Below are positions 19,827 through 30,388 of a stretch of DNA of 33,978 nt, piece by piece (positions within the stretch are counted from its first letter, which is position 1; each line of letters opens with the position of its first letter). This DNA comes from Chloromonas sp. AAM2 (taxonomy: Eukaryota; Chlorophyta; Chlorophyceae; Chlamydomonadales; Chlamydomonadaceae). The position numbers and the translations under genes were made by a program. The stretch covers positions 1-33,978 of the forward strand of contig QAXH01006622.1 in assembly GCA_004335635.1 (NCBI GenBank). The letters are read 5' to 3'. The notes below the pieces were generated by a model that had not been told where the DNA came from, searched no databases, and worked only from the letters and a program-made list of their open reading frames with translations.

Positions 19827-22800
19827 ATGGCATCTCCGATCGTCGACGGGCAGGCGAATGCCTGGTTTACCATCGGAAGTGCAGCCGTTGTGACAGCTGG
19901 CCTTGCAGCCCTAGTCATGCTCAGCCAGCGGAGCTCCACAGAGCCGCCAGGACCCTCGTTCTTTGTTCCGCTGGTGGTGAGTGACAGCATGCACGCCAAA
20001 GCCGACGGCTTGATTACGTATCTGGTAATCGCCTTGCAGCCTGTCATACATGCTTCAGCCACAGCAGCGCACAATGCAGAGTGGTTGGTGACGCTCAAGG
20101 CTGTCTTGAACAACGCAAGGATAGCCAGTCTGTTCCAGCTCAGCCGAGCTCAGCTTGTGCTGTGCTGGCCAATGCTGCATTAGCAGCCATGTTTTCCGCC
20201 CCATGCATGCTTCAGCCACAGCAGCGCTCAGTTTAAACAGGCTGGTGACGTGCAAGGCTGTTCTGAGCAACGGAATGCCACAAGCTAACCCAGAAGCTCA
20301 AACTCAGCCAAGCTCAGCTTGGTGGTCAAAGAGCTGCCAACTGGTTGACTGGACTTAATCTACGAACATGCGCTGACCAGTGCTGAATCCCTATCTCTCG
20401 ATGCAGGGCGAGACACCTGAGTTCATCAAGAATCCCATGCTGTACATGTGAGTGAGCAACATCATTTTTACTTCATTATTTTCACATCATGTACAATTAT
20501 CACCTTGACATCACAGCGCACACTGCCTAGCTGTGTGCAGCGTTCAATCTAGTGCAAGTGTGCTCCCTAGTCTGGTGCTTATGCATACATGCATTCATGC
20601 ACTGACCATTCACTTGAGCTGTTAAATGGCAAAAACAATCCGTAATCTATTGGCAAAAACCCTGGATTTGATGTAAATATAAAGTAGCTGCATGTTGTTG
20701 TCCAAATGGCCTTCAGCCCAGAGAGTTGGCAAACAGCTCCAGACCTACTGGTTACCTTTGCACTCTTAGCGTGAAGAACCAAGTCAATAACTTACACAAG
20801 CAGGCGCCTTTGTCCCACAGCGCTCAGCTCTACAGATATAATTCCTTGTCTCTAGAACTGAATGCAGTTGAGCTGATGTGTGTTGGCTGCAGGTGGAAGC
20901 GGTACAAGCGGTACAAGTCCCGTATCTTCCGCGGACATGTGTTGGGTCATCAAGTGTATGTCGTGGGCGACATTGAGGTGGGCACATGCACACGCACATG
21001 CAAGCCTCAAGGCGCGCATATGCGCAAGGAACCCTGAGGGCACTGGCACATGCAAATCGGGGCATGAGGGCATGCACATGCACATGAGAAGCGTCTGGAG
21101 GTATCTCGCGTGCGGTAGAGGTGCCTGCACAGGTGCAGGGAATCAAGGCACGCACATGCTGCAGCTGAACCACTTTCTTTTAAGCTCCACGTCCCGGCAT
21201 CAGCCAATCATGCACACGCACCATACCATATCAGCCCATGTATCATCGCCAACATTGTGACCATTAAAATTATTATATGACATTGGCAGACCTGCATCAC
21301 TGGAAAAATGATAGCAGCTGGGCCCACGTTGCTGCAGCTAATCCATCTGCCTTCCCAGTGCCCAATCATAGACACTAAAGGCTGTGGAGCACCTGCATAG
21401 CCAGTGACCTTTCCGAATTCACGCCCTGCTGTGGCCATGCTGATGCCAGTCCATCGTGCCACATGTGCAACAAGACACATACGCGTGCGCACACACGCCA
21501 AACTCAGCCTTGCGTCATGCATGCATGGCCTCTGTAGGCGATCAGAGGCGGCTTGTCCGACATGTCCATTACAGAGGCAGCCATGCCAGTGCGCACATTC
21601 ACACAGGTGAGCAGAAAGAGAGTACTCTGCTATGTGGCAAGTAGTGCCATGCCGTCAGTGCCATACAAACAGAACCATACATTGTCTAGTATGGGCCAAA
21701 ATGTTCTGCTTGTTGACCCACGTCAGTTTGATAAGAACAAGTGTCACTCACACTTGAGTTGACCGTACCAGTGATGGTAGTCAAGTTTGTGCATGCGGAT
21801 CAACGCACGCAAGAACATGTGCACGCACGTGCATGTGCCGGACTGCTAGCACTGCCTACCTCACCAGGACGGTCCAGATGTCCATGTGTTCGTGCACTCA
21901 TTATGATCCTTCCCAAACATGCGTCCCGCATGAACCATTCCCAGTTGCTTGCTGCTCGCCAACACTGCGACTCGTTGTGCTTTTGTTTGTTCAAATCTGC
22001 AGTTGATGGGCGATCTGTACAACCGATTGGGATCTCATCACAAGATCTTTGTGAGTGCGTACTGTTCTGGCTCACAAGTGATTGCGTCTAAGGAACCTTG
22101 TTTGTGGAACGACCTTGCAACCTGCTGGGTCACTCTGTACCACATACCACACTCATAAAAGAAACTGCTGGTGTCCATTCAAGTCCATTCAAGTCCATTC
22201 AAGTCCATTCAAGTCCATTCAAGTCCATTCAAGTCCATTGAACCAAAAGGAAAAGCAACAAGGATAACAGCACACCCAAGTCCTATGGAGTCCCCTTCCC
22301 CTGCTGTTGCAGCGCAAACACTTCCTTGCCGCTGTGATGCCATCAAATCTGAAAGCCTCCCTGCCCCTCTTCGCGGACTGTGTCGCCAAGCACACGGCAC
22401 GCTGGATAGAGACGTGCACGGATCCTAGCGGTCCAGGGCACGTAATGATCGATGAGCAGGTGGGGAGTGATATTAGTGTATGTTCCACGTGGTGAAGTCA
22501 TGAGTGATGACATGTGATGGCATGTGTGGTAGGTGAGTGGCATGCCTGGAGACGGCACCACGCAACATGAGCGTATTTTGTTCATGGCATGAGCATTGTT
22601 GACTAACGATTATCAAGTGTACTTCAGACAAGTACTTGGTGCTACAGTATAGTACAGGTACTGTGGTAAGCTTGTCCATTGTAAAGTGATAGTAGAATCG
22701 CCGTATGCAGAAAGCAAAAAAAAGGAGCTGGTGCCGGACCAACTAATAACGAAGTGCAGTGGTGCAGCGTATGCAGCCTGTTGCCTGCTGTGCTGCAGTT

Positions 22801-25800
22801 GCGTGTGCTGCTGATGGCCCTCTCCCTGGGACCTGTAAGCGGTTTCCAAGCGGATACGCACGAGGAGGAGCGGCTCCTGGCCATGGCGTGCACAGTGCAG
22901 GCGGGGCTCTTCTGCGTACCGCTGTACGTCCCGGGAACACAGTGGTGAGCATATGGCGCCAGTTAGGGTGAAGAGTACCGTAGTTCTCCGGAATTATTTT
23001 TCCATAACACGAACACGTTTTTAATTGGGTATATTTTATACTATTACAGACATTCTGTGTTATGACATGCACTATGCTGTATGGTAGCCCCCATGATTGA
23101 ATGTCTCAAAAGTGTGGCACGCGGGCAACCTCCAGTGCCCCAACGACGCAGCTAACCGGCCTTCAAACGCTTGAACGTAAGCATCAATGCTCGTCAACCT
23201 CAAAGAAACACTGATAGCTGGCTCAATGAGCGCGGCAAGACCGGAAAGGGAGGCCAAGGTTGGTCAAGGTCGGTTTCGGGTGTCGTTTGTTTTGGGTCTA
23301 GCAAGCTAGTTAGTGAGCGGCGTCCAAGTTTGAGCAATTTGTTGGAACGGGGCCATCACAGGCTATCTAGAGATGTGCTTATCGCGAGCTGAGACGCCAT
23401 GTGCGAGCAGAGCAAGGGCTTGAAGTGTGCTCAGAATGGCAAAAAAAGGGGTGGCAAGGGCCATTCCGGCCACCAAATGCGGAATCACACACATGTACGT
23501 GTGCGCCTGTTCGGCCCCAACACGCTAACTGACAATGGTAGGCAGTAGGCAGAACAAACGTTTGAGAGGGATAGCCTGGAACCTCAGACTGGACGTGAAA
23601 AATACACTGAGGATTCAAGAGACTTAGATTGATTGGCTTGAAACCCAGCATAGGTACGGCAGGTATCGCTGTAGTGGCTGCGTTTAGCTCAGCAGCGAGT
23701 TTGGCTCTCAACTGCTGGTACATATCTGACATTTGAAAAACAACAATAGCAGTCATGGTAGCTCACGCTTGGGTGGAGGTGCTGAACAACCAACCGGTGC
23801 CACCACGTTTGTCTGGAGCCTGGAAGGGGGCCGGAGTGGCTGCCCAGGTATCGGCAGGAGGTGGAGGAGGCTGGAAGGGAGCTACAAGAGGTGGTGGCGG
23901 TTACTTATCTGCAGTTACTTATCGTTAAAGGCAGCGACACGCCTGCCTGACATCGATCCCAAGGCTCACACGGTTGTTCCTCCGTTCGCTCCTGCCAGAG
24001 CTGAGTACAAGTTCGCCAGACTCCCGCTCCTTGCAACGACACCCCACTTTCCTTACCGCCACCACCTCTTGTTGAACGGCCAGTGCTGCTCGTACTGAAT
24101 AGAAGCTTCGCACTCTTCAGGCTCAGCACTGCAGTCATTGTCGTTGAACAAGCCTTTGGCCTCCGGACTGAGGAAGTCAGTGTCGGCTGCTGCAACCGCA
24201 AGAAGGCCGAACCCAAATAATGAGGGAAGGTAAGAAGCTCGCCGCTGGACTCATGTTTCAGCTTCCAGGCTAACTTTCTGGTTCACTTCCTGTTGCAATG
24301 GCCGACACTGACTTTCTCAGTTCGGAGGCCGAAGGTTTGTTTGAAGATGATCACAGTGCTGAGCCTGAAGAGTGCGACGCTTCTACCCAGCGGGAGCGGC
24401 ACTGACCGTTGAAGACAGCAACACGCCTGCCTAACATCGATCCCAAGGCTCACTGGGTTGTTCCTCCGTTCACTTCTGGCAGAGCTGAGTACAACTTCGG
24501 CAAGACTCTTGCTCCTTTTGGCGACACCCCACTTTCCTTACCGCCACCACCTATTTTGTAGCTCCCTTCCCGCCTCCTCCACCTCCTGCCAATACCTTGG
24601 CAGCCACTCCGGCCTCCTTCCAGGCTCCAGACAAACGTGATGGCACCGGTTGGTTGTTCAGCACCTCCACCCAAGCGTGAGCTACCATGACTGCTATCGT
24701 TGTTTTTCAAATGTCAGATATGTACCAGCAGTTGAGAGCTGAACTCACTGCTGAGCTAAATGCAGCCACTACAGCGATACCTGCCGCACCCATGCTGGGT
24801 TTCAAGCCAGTCAATCTAAGTCTCTGAATCCTCAGTGTATTTTTCACGTCCAGTCTGAGGTTCCAGGCTATTCCTCTCAAACGTTTGTTCTGCCTACTGC
24901 CTACCATTGTCAGTTGGCGTTTGCCGGACGTATGGTATAACAGTGAAGTTCTGTGTCAGTTGGTATCTGAACGTCCTCAAGTTTCCGGGGGGGTCCCTTC
25001 ATGAGTGCGACATAGGAGTGAATTCTGAGGCGTCTGCTGTATATCCAATGTCAAGTGTAGCCTGTCGGTCAACCTGTGGTTCCTGCCCAGCCTGTAACGC
25101 AGTTGCAACATTCAACGGGGAAAAAAAGATGTTTGCAAGTTCTGGGACAGCTTGAAGAAACAACAATGGAGTCAGTGTTGCAAGTGAGGCAACTGAGGAG
25201 ATTGCAGAGACAGGGTACATGCCAGAGTACCGGGTCCAGGGCTAGTTAGGGAGGTGGGGGCTTGTGACACAAAGCTTGTGACACGTTGGTGCTCGAAGGT
25301 TTAGTTACAGTAGGCACGGCAACTTACTCTACGAAATCAATAAAATCAACGAACAAGCTGCGCAGGTCATAGGGCGGAGTCGCGTCTATAAATGCAAGGG
25401 CGGAGCGCAATCCAGAAAAGCCCCGACACTCGCACTCAGTTTAAACAGCATCACAAGACGTTCCAACATTGTGGATAACCCAGGCAAAAAGGGAGCCTGG
25501 AAGGGGGCCGGAGTGGCTGCCCAGGTATCGGCAGGAGGTGGAGGAGGCTGGAAGGGAGCTACACAGGCAAAAAGGGGGCTGTGTGTGTTTCACTAAACAA
25601 AACAAGTAATGGAACCCAAGAGGCAGGTAATCAATGAGGACAGGACCTCTGCATTACGTTTGCAACGGACTCAGGAGGCGACCAAAGGGCGAGCATGCAT
25701 CCCGAAGGAAGGTCTATTGCCACCCAAGCTCTTTGATGAACGCCATGACCGTACGCAGCCAATTGAACATTATCAGTCTAGAATGTATGCAGTCATTGTA

Positions 25801-28800
25801 CATGCCTAACACGGTGCTACCTCTGTCTTGAAAACAGGAAGAAAAACAGAAAAAGCATTTGTTGTTAAGATCTTCCATCGCTGCAGTTCTTTGATCAACA
25901 TCATAACCAGTGGCCAGAAATGAATGCCCGACACATCCCAAACTCCTTGTAAGCCTTAAAATCGTTGACAAACGTCATGAATGTGTGGCATCAGTCACTA
26001 CCTAAAAGGGATGCTTCCAAACTCGGTGTTGCAGGTGGAAAGCCTGGAATCAGAAGGATGACTACTTTGCCATGTTGGCGGATATGCTGCGTAAGCGCTT
26101 CCCTCCCGCCACCCCCGGTGGGCCGCTGTGTTTGGAGGCTGATCGCGGAGCAGTTCCAGGAGTGGACATCACTGGAGCTTTGCTCAAGGTGTGAGAGAGT
26201 CTGGGGTGGCTGACGAGTGAAAGTCGGAAAATGCATGACTGTGTTGGGCAGCTGGGTTGTGCCACACGAACAGTCAGGTTACGGGTGCGGTCCAGCCACA
26301 CCTGACACCGGGCACGGCTTCAATTCAAATTCGAGGCCAGATCTATGCTGTTTGTGAGCCTGGGCATAGCGCTAGTCAATGTCTTGCGGCGAGCTTGGGC
26401 ATCATGTTGTCGGGGTGCAGTGCCAGGTGTGAACCTGACTGGAGCCCTTGTGTGTGAAAGTGCTCATGATGGTGATGACAACCTTACAGTCTGGGCATGA
26501 CGATATTGATGACGAACTACAGCTAGAGCTGTGTGGGAGGGCCTGAGACATGGTTGTGCCGGAGAGCAGGTTCGTGCAAGCCACAGCCAAGGCAGTGTCT
26601 GAGCTCTGCTTAAAGTGTGAGGAGCACACACTTACAGATTTGGTCCAGCTGGGACATGATTGTGCTGGAAAGCGCCATGGTTCAAACGTTGTGGAGAAAC
26701 AGTGAGGAGCTTACATGCTCACAGTGTGGCGGGAGGGAATGTAAATATGTGCGTCAGCCCCAATAATACTCTGAGTAGTCTGATCATGAGGGTTAACAAT
26801 TGCGTGTGTACGCAATTTGCTCATGTGGGTGTGTGTGCTGCTTGCCCATGTGGGTGTGGGTGCTGCTTGCCTGTGGGTGTGGGTGCTGCCTGTCCATGTG
26901 GGTGTGTGTGCTGCTTGCCCATGTGGGTGTGGGTGCTGCCTGTCCATGTGGGTGGGTGCGCTGCTTGCCCTTGTGGGTGTGGGTGCTGCTTGCCCATGTG
27001 GGTGTGGGTGCTGCCTGTCCATGTGGGTGTGGGTGCTGCTTGCCCATGTGGGTGTGTGTGCTGCTTGCACATGTGGGTGCGTGTGCCGCCTGTCCATGTG
27101 GGTGTGTGTGCTGCTTGCCCATGTGTGTGTGTGTGCCGCCTGTCCATGTGGGTGTGTGTGCTGCTTGCCCATGTGGGTGTGTGTGCTGCTTGTCCATGTG
27201 GGTGCGTGTGCTGCCTGTCCATGTGTGTGTGTGTGTGTGTGTGCTGCTTGCCCATGTGGGTGTGTGTGTGTGCTGTTTGCCCATGTGGGTGTTCAGGAGT
27301 GCACGGAGGCGGGGGTGCCGCTGGACCCCATGCAAATGGCCCAACGTGCAGCACAGGTGGGGCTTGTAACAGTATTAGGACAGACCCTGTCTGTTACGAA
27401 TATAATTCGTATCAACGGGGAATCCATCAATTGATTGAGTTTCTCCCGGCCGTGCCCGGCTGGTCCTAATCTGTAAGCTCGTCACAACCGAAAATTCAAC
27501 CTTCGGGTTGGCGCTTTTCATAAGGCAGTTGCATCATTCGCAGATGCAACTATACCACGGCTGCCGTTCAGATTTGAATCATGATCTTGTTTCACCTGCT
27601 CATTATCGTGCATAGCATCCTACCAACATCCAATTTCCGCAGAAGCTGAAAGCCCCTGTAATGAGGTGTAAGAAGGCCAACAGGATCACTGGACACTACC
27701 GATACTGTGTAGCGCGCAATAGGTGCTCCGGAGGTGTCGACTCACACATATGCAACTGTGCATATCGTGACATTCTGACCATGATTTGAGCATTCTATCA
27801 TTTTGACCATCTGAGCATCCCAAATCTGATTTGAAATAATGAGGAAGTGTCCCAGGGGGCCTGCGGAAGTTGAATACCCCTGTATAGCGATGTCCGAGGG
27901 CCAATACCAATAATACCAGGGCGTTTATTACACGAGAAGGCGCAGTTTGCATTGGCGTCGATGTGTCCTGCCCTGCAGACACAACCTTGTGATGAGGATG
28001 TGATGATCAGCGTTATCTATCTTGGGCCTGGTGTTGTACTCTGACCTGCAGAATATCCTTGGCTCCACCGAGACCACGGCCTCCGAGGGCCTGGCCATGC
28101 TGCTCATCACCGCATCAAGGCCCGACATACAGCAAAAACTGAGGGAGGAACAGGTGCGTGTCCTGTTTTAAAGCAGGAGCGCTTGTTCACGCACGAATGA
28201 TACCTAGCTCAAAACGGGGGTCTCCGGCTCTCTGTGGCAAGCTCTGGCGCAGACTGTGTGTTGGTGTTTTTCTGATGGCCTTTCTGATCCATTTGTTTGC
28301 ACACCGCACCCCCAACCGCCACAGGCCTCTCTTATCTGCAGCTCCGGCACAAGTGCCACCCCTCCTTTCCCGCCTCACTCAATACCACCCCGCACTCAAT
28401 GTATCTTACCCACCACCTGGTGCTCGTCTTGACAGGCCGCTCTCATCCGCAGCTCTGTCCCAAGTTTGATTCGTTGGGAGGACCTGAGTGGCAGTATGCC
28501 ATATTGTCATTTCATGGTGCCCGTCCAATGGCCTGCCCGAATTAATTGCCATTCCGTGCATCATCTTGTTCCCTGTTTGCCCATCCAGCCACTCGTGTTC
28601 CCTTTCTGCAGCTGGCTCTTATCCGCAGCTCTGGCTCAAATACCATCCGTTGGGAGGACCTGAGTGGCGGCATGCCGTACTGTGATGCCACCGTGAGGGA
28701 GGTGCTGAGGCTGCTGCCGGCAGCCCACGGGACATTCAGGAAGCTCAAGGTGGCACAGGAGGTGCGTGTGTGAGTGAGTGAGTGTGTGTGTGTGAGTGAG

Positions 28801-30388
28801 TGAGGGGATGGTGGATGGATTTGCACAGGTAGCACAGGAGGTGCGTACGTGTGCGTGGCTGCGAGTGCATGGCCGCACGTGTGTGTGGTTATGTGGGTGT
28901 GCGTGCGTCCAGACCGGAAATGCTTGTATTGGTAATGGAATAAGCATTTGTAAGCAGCACAAAGCTTACTGTGAAACCTCGTCTTCTGTGACGGCGTTCC
29001 TGATGTGAACATGTGTGCAAGCATGAATATCGTCAATAGATATCAGAGCAAACTCATGTTATAATTAGCAAGAAGCGTGTATGCTACACCCGTGTCCTTG
29101 GCTGCAGTTGGGTGGCTACCACCTGAAGGCCGGCAGCATGATCCTGGTCGCATCAGATCTGCTCTACTCCACAGAGGGAGAACAACACGCACTCAACAAC
29201 ACCACCAACACAGCAGGCAATGGCAAAGAAACGGTTGCAGCCGGCACGGTGCATGCGCTGCCGATTGCCGCCGATCCCACGCAGTCGCCGCAGTCGTTTC
29301 AGCCCGAAAGGTGGCTGCAAGGCGGTTACTCAAGGAATCTGCATGTGTTTGGCTTCGGCCCGCAGATATGCGCGGTGAGTTCAATCGCGTGTTAGCAGTG
29401 GTGATAATTTGCGCTGTGTGTCAAGTTCGAGTGGCATGACTATCCTGTGATTCGGCTACCTTGGTGTTTCCTGTGTCTGTGCTCGTGTTCTTGTACATTT
29501 GTCCTGTGATCCGGCACGCCTGTCCTGCACGCATACGCTGTGACGGCTTGTATGCGTGTGTCAGCAGTGTGCGTTGCTCCAACATTATCAACACTTGTCC
29601 CTGGTTTCCTTTACAATTGCATTTGTACGAGTTGGCCGTTTGGCAGTGACTGGTGCCCGTTCGACGCGTTACACGCCAGTATGACGCTTGTGCACATGGT
29701 TGAGAGGCTGCATCATGTCAAGGAGGACAAGTGCTTCAGGCGTGAAACATCTCCTGCATGGTGACACCCGCACATGTGTGTTACTGATGCTCAAAGCACC
29801 GGGCTCCCTGTCCTCTTGCCACCATCCCAGCTTCCACGGAATAGTGGCCCAAGCTCATGTCCGGAGCATGCATGTCTTCCACCATGCCTCAATTGCACCA
29901 TGCCTTGATCCCTGCAGCGGAACACCATGTGTGGTGCATGCCTGCCTTCAGGGACGCGACGTGGCCATCATGGAGCTCAAGCTGGTGAGTCATGCAATCG
30001 GGTTGAGATATGATGCACACAGCCGTGTCTGTGTGTGTCTATACATGTGTGTGTGTGTGTGTCTGTGCGTGTCTATGCATGTGTGTGATGGTGTGTATCT
30101 GCGTTGGCATGCGCGTCTATGAATAAGCACTTACTTTTCTGAACTGCGTCTGTGTGTGTGCATGTGTGCGTGCGTGGGTGCACACGTTTCCTACACTATT
30201 TCTCTGTACATCTGCCAGCGCCATGCCACAGTGTGTCCTGTGTGTGCACCCAGATCCTGGCTAACTTGAGCCGCCAGTGCACCTGGAGCCTGCCCCACTG
30301 CCCCCAGCCCCAGCTAGCCTTCGTGCCCTGGATCCACCTGGCCAACGGCAAGCCACAACTCAAGCTCACGCCCGCACCTCTGGCCTGA
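19827..30388 (+). CDS. Cytochrome P450 with N-terminal membrane anchor, CYP85-clan-like, thirteen exons found
   Basis: Exons: 19827-19976, 20407-20447, 20893-20977, 22003-22050, 22313-22459, 22799-22944, 26035-26188, 27297-27356, 28052-28153, 28612-28761, 29108-29374, 29952-29984, 30254-30388; total 1,518 nt, 505 residues, all in phase. A hydrophobic anchor at residues ~13-33 is followed by the PPGPSFFVPLVGET hinge typical of the CYP26/CYP120/CYP85 group. The I helix reads GSTETT (281-286), the K helix EVLR (341-344), then PERW (427-430) and the haem loop FGFGPQICAG with Cys449 as iron ligand. Gln replaces the usual Arg/His of the loop and Gly-Ser the usual Ala-Gly of the I helix. An insertion rich in Asn/Thr/Ala sits between the K helix and PERW. 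About 25-30 residues normally preceding helix C (before RKHFLAAVMP) were not found between exons 4 and 5. The start at 19827 is chosen because MASPIV directly precedes the anchor; an in-frame ATG at 19734 would add 31 residues. Likely an ER mono-oxygenase; substrate unknown. A TGTAA word lies at 30583. Confidence 0.9.
20041..20325. repeat. About 130-bp tandem duplication in P450 intron 1
   Basis: Segments 20045-20165 and 20200-20325 share CATGCTTCAGCCACAGCAGC, CAAGGCTGT and the ending CAGCCRAGCTCAGCTTG, with internal divergence. Both are intronic (intron 19977-20406). Confidence 0.75.
22171..22240. repeat. 10-bp repeat AAGTCCATTC, seven copies
   Basis: Perfect decamers run from 22171 to 22240; the first has GTG and the last ends TTG. 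It lies in the short intron between P450 exons 4 and 5, exactly where a helix B-C exon would be expected. Confidence 0.95.
23527..24917. mobile_element. Rearranged inverted-repeat element in P450 intron 6
   Basis: The outer arms 23527-23886 and 24557-24917 are inverted copies of each other with modest divergence. Inside, an acidic coding-like block occurs at 24297-24410 (plus; MADTDFLSSEAEGLFEDDHS) and inverted at 24085-24200. A middle block (plus-strand reading LPNIDPKAHWVVPPF) occurs at 24412-24556 and, in the same orientation, at 23925-24071. The left copy is therefore the reverse complement of the right one except for its middle block. I recognise no transposase; it may be a nonautonomous element or a captured gene fragment. 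Confidence 0.6.
25481..25576. mobile_element. 70-bp fragment insertion flanked by 13-bp direct repeats
   Basis: Bases 25494-25563 are an identical copy of 23817-23886 from the nearby element. They are bracketed by CAGGCAAAAAGGG at 25481-25493 and 25564-25576, which looks like a target-site duplication or a repair-templated insertion. Confidence 0.75.
26821..27290. repeat. About 24-bp minisatellite, some 20 copies, in P450 intron 7
   Basis: Units of the form CTGCTTGCCCATGTGGGTGTG (plus GTG) with variants CCTGTCCATG, GTGCG and GTGTGTG run up to the acceptor of P450 exon 8 at 27297. The period of 24 keeps several frames open on both strands, producing repetitive ORFs of up to about 270 codons that are artefacts. 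Confidence 0.95.
28334..28681. repeat. 5' edge of P450 exon 10 with two upstream intronic copies
   Basis: Exon sequence 28613-28681 (ATCCGCAGCTCTGGCTC then CGTTGGGAGGACCTGAGTGG) is repeated at 28438-28506, offset 176 bp, with few changes (CGTTGGGAGGACCTGAGTGG is exact). A shorter third copy (GGCCTCTCTTATCTGCAGCTC) lies near 28324-28345. Copies lack the downstream K-helix codons. Confidence 0.85.
28750..28846. repeat. 3' edge of P450 exon 10 duplicated downstream
   Basis: GTGGCACAGGAGGTGCGT at 28750-28767, containing the exon 10 donor, recurs as GTAGCACAGGAGGTGCGT at 28829-28846. A GTGA-rich microsatellite lies between. The second donor would extend the exon with repeat-derived codons if used. 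Confidence 0.8.
28770..28803. repeat. (GTGA)/(GT) microsatellite
   Basis: GAGTGAGTGAGTGTGTGTGT and flanking repeats lie just after the donor of P450 exon 10. Confidence 0.9.
30013..30110. repeat. GT-rich low-complexity tract in the last P450 intron
   Basis: Interrupted (GT)n and TGTGTCT units occupy much of intron 12 (29985-30253). Confidence 0.85.

Larger units (their letters stand above)
22945..26034. other. P450 intron 6 (3.1 kb)
   Basis: It joins GTQ to WWKAW in phase 2. It is the longest intron in the gene and hosts the inverted-repeat element and the 70-bp insertion. Apart from these I see no gene; 25200-25480 and 25580-26034 are unremarkable. Confidence 0.7.

Noticed and set aside
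26660..27469. Long Cys/Val/Trp- or His/Thr-rich ORFs on both strands (up to 269 codons)
   Set aside because: They are open only because the minisatellite period (24 bp) is a multiple of three. The region is spliced out as P450 intron 7.
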